Assembly (NCBI RefSeq): GCF_030704535.1
Contig: NC_081808.1
Location: forward strand, 23,067,501-23,131,500
Direction of reading: 5' to 3'
DNA: 64,000 nt
From: Vitis vinifera
Lineage: Eukaryota; Streptophyta; Magnoliopsida; Vitales; Vitaceae
Numbering within the stretch: the first letter of the stretch is position 1; every line of letters begins with the position of its first letter. The notes beneath the pieces are model-generated. The model saw only the letters and a list, made by a program, of their open reading frames with translations. It searched no databases and was not told the DNA's origin. The translations under genes were made by a program, and so were the position numbers. Below are positions 61,500 to 64,000 of the stretch, one piece after another.

Positions 61500-64000
61500 A
61501 TGGCTGGAAAGTTGGTATGCCTTTTCGAAGGGCTGAAACCAACGATAGCAATGGTGATGATTCAGATAACATTTGGAGGGATACACGTCCTCTACAAATT
61601 AGCTAAGAACGATGGCATGAGCATGAAAATCATGATCGCCTACAGAATGATCTTTGCCACAGCTTCAATGGTTCCTCTTGCTTTAATCTTAGAACGGTGA
61701 CTTCTAAAATATCTTTCCATAGTTTGGTCTATTTTTCATTTATTTTTTTTTCCCATTTTGCATCAATGTTCGCTTAGTACGATTCTTTCCTTCCTCCGTT
61801 TTCTTGGTTCCTCATGTAATCTAGTACGTTTGTAGAAGAAAAAGGAGTGGATTGTTGAAAATATAATACCTAGGAGATCATACTAAACATTCTGGCTTCT
61901 TGTTTTCTTGGTTCCTCATTATAATCTAGAACGTTTGTACAAGAAAAAGGGGTGGATTGTTGAAAATATAATACCTAGGAGATCATACCAAACATTCTGG
62001 CTTCCGGTACTAGTGTAGGAGATTAATCTTCCATAATGTCTTTTGATTTTCTTTCTTTTTTGTTTCCCCGTCAAACAGGAACTCTAGACCAAGATTGACA
62101 GGACGAATCTTCTTCCTAGGTTTCATCTTAGGCATGTTTGGGTAAGAAATAATTACAGCTCGGATGCATGTACTTGGTTATTTCCTCTAACTATATTTTC
62201 TGCAAAACCTTTTATTAATTATCGCAAATTTACTCTCTTAACAATCTTCTTAACTTACCTCGGACGTATTCATTTCAGGGGCTCATTAACCCACAATTTA
62301 TATGTTGAGAGCTTGGTTTTAACATCTGCAACATTTGTAGCAGCAATGACTAATCTTACTCCTGCTCTGACATTTATCATGGCTATCATTTTAAGGTAAT
62401 TGTCTTAAAGTCATGGTGATCTCTCTATGATTAATTTCATTTGAAATGAGGAGAAAATTATCTCAATCATTTTCACATAGGTTTTTTACATGTTGATGGA
62501 AAAAGAACTATCATGGTATTGGGAGGCAAAAATGGAAAACATCAATCACTTGATAGAAGTTGGTGGCTTGGAGCAACTATTATTGTCATTATAGTTATGA
62601 TGTTGTTGTCACGGCTCTGAAGAAAATGAAAATGGTCTACCAAATAATCATGCCTTAACATAAACTGCACTTGGTTTGGCTTTATTGCTTTCCTTTTTTC
62701 GGTGATTATACTGTATGGTACTGTATTTGGCATGACCAATCCAAAAGGACTACGGATTATTTGATTAAGTCACAAAAAGTGAAATTTTATGTAGTCGCTA
62801 TCTTGTAAGAATCAATTGGCATGCTTGATTCTACTTGTAGTTTAATTTATTCATTTTTTTTATATAAAATGTTAAAAAATGGTATTCAATTTGTTTAAAT
62901 TTTTAGAATATGATAACAAAAAAAAAAAAAAAAAAAAACTAAAAGTATCAATAATTTTTTATTCTCAAAATTTAAAAAAAAAATAATTCAAAAACATCAT
63001 AAAAGCATGAAAGAGTTTTTTTTTTTATCCTGTGATGCAATTATGAGACATGTTTTTGTATTTTATTTAAAATAAAATTAACACTATAAAAAATATTAAA
63101 TATTTATAAAATTAAAAATATTTATGCTTTCGATTTGTAAAAATAAGAAAAACACGTATTATTATATATGTATGTATATATTCATATTTAATATTAATTG
63201 AAAATCATACATCTAAGTATTATTTTATGAAATATTATGTACATATTATTTATTTATTGAACTACAAATTATGTTTTTAATTAACTTTTTTTTTTTGCTT
63301 TGCAAAGTGTGTAATATAAAAAAACTAAAAAAAAGGAAAATAAATAAAAAATATAAATTTATATTTAATGAGATACATATATCTTATATGTCAACTTAAA
63401 ATTATTACATCCCACGTACAAAAAGATGTAGAAAAAAGATCGGATAATATCTCATTGCTTTACATAATCTATAAAATTGAATATGAGACATGATGCCATC
63501 CTCAACCAAATACATAATAGGTTATATTATTTTATCTCTTATTTCATACCAAATATAGGGTTAAGTATGTATTAAGAAATAAAACCTAAGCTCTTGCCTT
63601 CTATATTTAGGATGGAAAGATTGGCAATTGGAACTGATGCTGGAAAGGCTAAAGTTTTGGGCACTATATTGAGCATAGGCGGTGCAATGATTTTTACATT
63701 TTACAAGGGAATTGGGATCAATGTGTGGACGACCAACATTAACTTGCTACATCATCATGCCATGACAACATCAAAGCAGACATCGGCAAAGGAAGCATTG
63801 GGCGCATTGCTGGGTGTGGGCAGTGGTGTGTCTATCGCAATCTGGATGATAATCCAGGTGATTTTCCTTTTGAGATTTTAATCTCTACATGCCAGCTCCC
63901 TACTAAATTAGAAAATTGTTTCTTATTTTCTTTTTACCCCTTTTGTCTCATCAGGCAAAATTGAGTAAGGTATATCCACCTTACTCTGCCACTGCTCTCA
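61500..64000 (+). CDS. WAT1-related protein (EamA-domain transporter), 5' part
   Basis: Five exons are visible: 61500-61696, 62079-62141, 62279-62395, 63611-63857 and 63955 to the window edge; phases match those of the first WAT1 gene and exons 2 and 3 have the same lengths (63 and 117). The ATG at 61500 begins MAGKLVCLFEGLKPTIAMVM. Landmarks include YRMIFATASMVPLALILER, ESLVLTSATFVAAMTNLTPA and GGAMIFTFYKG. Membrane segments are those of the first EamA repeat and the start of the second. The C-terminal half is outside the window. It diverges clearly from gene 1 in sequence, so the duplication is old. The substrate is unknown. Confidence 0.92.
61799..62007. repeat. Tandem duplication (104-bp period) in intron 1 of WAT1 gene 2
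   Basis: 61799-61902 is repeated at 61903-62007 with only a few differences (for example GGAGTGGATT versus GGGGTGGATT and one small indel). The high identity suggests a recent event. Confidence 0.85.
62396..63610 (+). other. Third intron of WAT1 gene 2
   Basis: A 1.2 kb AT-rich intron with an A run near 62920 and diffuse repeats. No element was delimited. Confidence 0.7.

Noticed and set aside
1..64000. CRISPR arrays, rRNA genes and intact tRNA genes
   Set aside because: None were seen; direct repeats present are transposon- or duplication-related, and the sequence is plant nuclear DNA.

Overview
The window is nuclear DNA of a flowering plant. Genes are split by GT-AG introns in AT-rich DNA, the host genes belong to plant families (WAT1/EamA transporters, a plastid membrane protein), and plant transposons fill much of the space. 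The repeat types and gene sequences look most like grapevine (Vitis), but that is recognition from memory, not a search.

Layout. 1-118: tail of an unidentified + strand coding exon. 2667-10795 (-): a three-exon gene for a protein of about 990 residues with an N-terminal NYN ribonuclease fold and LOTUS/OST-HTH domains (MARF1/limkain-b1-like), preceded by a probable organelle-targeting leader. Its 3.5 kb intron holds a LINE reverse-transcriptase scrap and two antisense exon-like segments of another gene. 11.48-13.64 kb (-): a decayed Helitron with Rep, PIF1-helicase and RPA-like parts. 14-26.8 kb: mostly AT-rich intergenic DNA with MITE-like repeats, a 919-bp Tourist/PIF-Harbinger-type element carrying a piece of a thaumatin-like gene, and a long inverted repeat nested in direct repeats.

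26925-30444 (+): a complete seven-exon WAT1-related gene. 31868-32881 (-): a three-exon gene for a small plastid membrane protein, possibly LPA2-like; a 579-bp solo LTR lies in its likely 5'-UTR intron. About 39.3-59.9 kb: a decayed Ty3/Gypsy element of Tat type, interrupted at 40377-54648 by a 14.3 kb CACTA (En/Spm) transposon with a GGG target duplication. The CACTA element carries a TNP2-type transposase with one in-frame stop, a 12-exon gene joining a Transposase_24 region to an Ulp1-like cysteine protease with its catalytic residues present, a captured CIPK/SnRK3 kinase fragment, and palindromic subterminal repeats. 61500-64000 (+): the first five exons of a second WAT1-related gene, cut by the window edge, with a Tourist-like MITE ending just upstream of its TATA box.

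How the parts relate. The two WAT1 genes share exon sizes and phases and look like members of a tandem family; the LPA2-like gene and the Gypsy/CACTA nest lie between them. The host genes do not form a pathway. The main biology here is transposon nesting and capture of host gene pieces: thaumatin by a Harbinger-type element, a CIPK kinase and perhaps other segments by CACTA. Intron structures were inferred by hand from reading frame and GT/AG signals; there is no transcript evidence.
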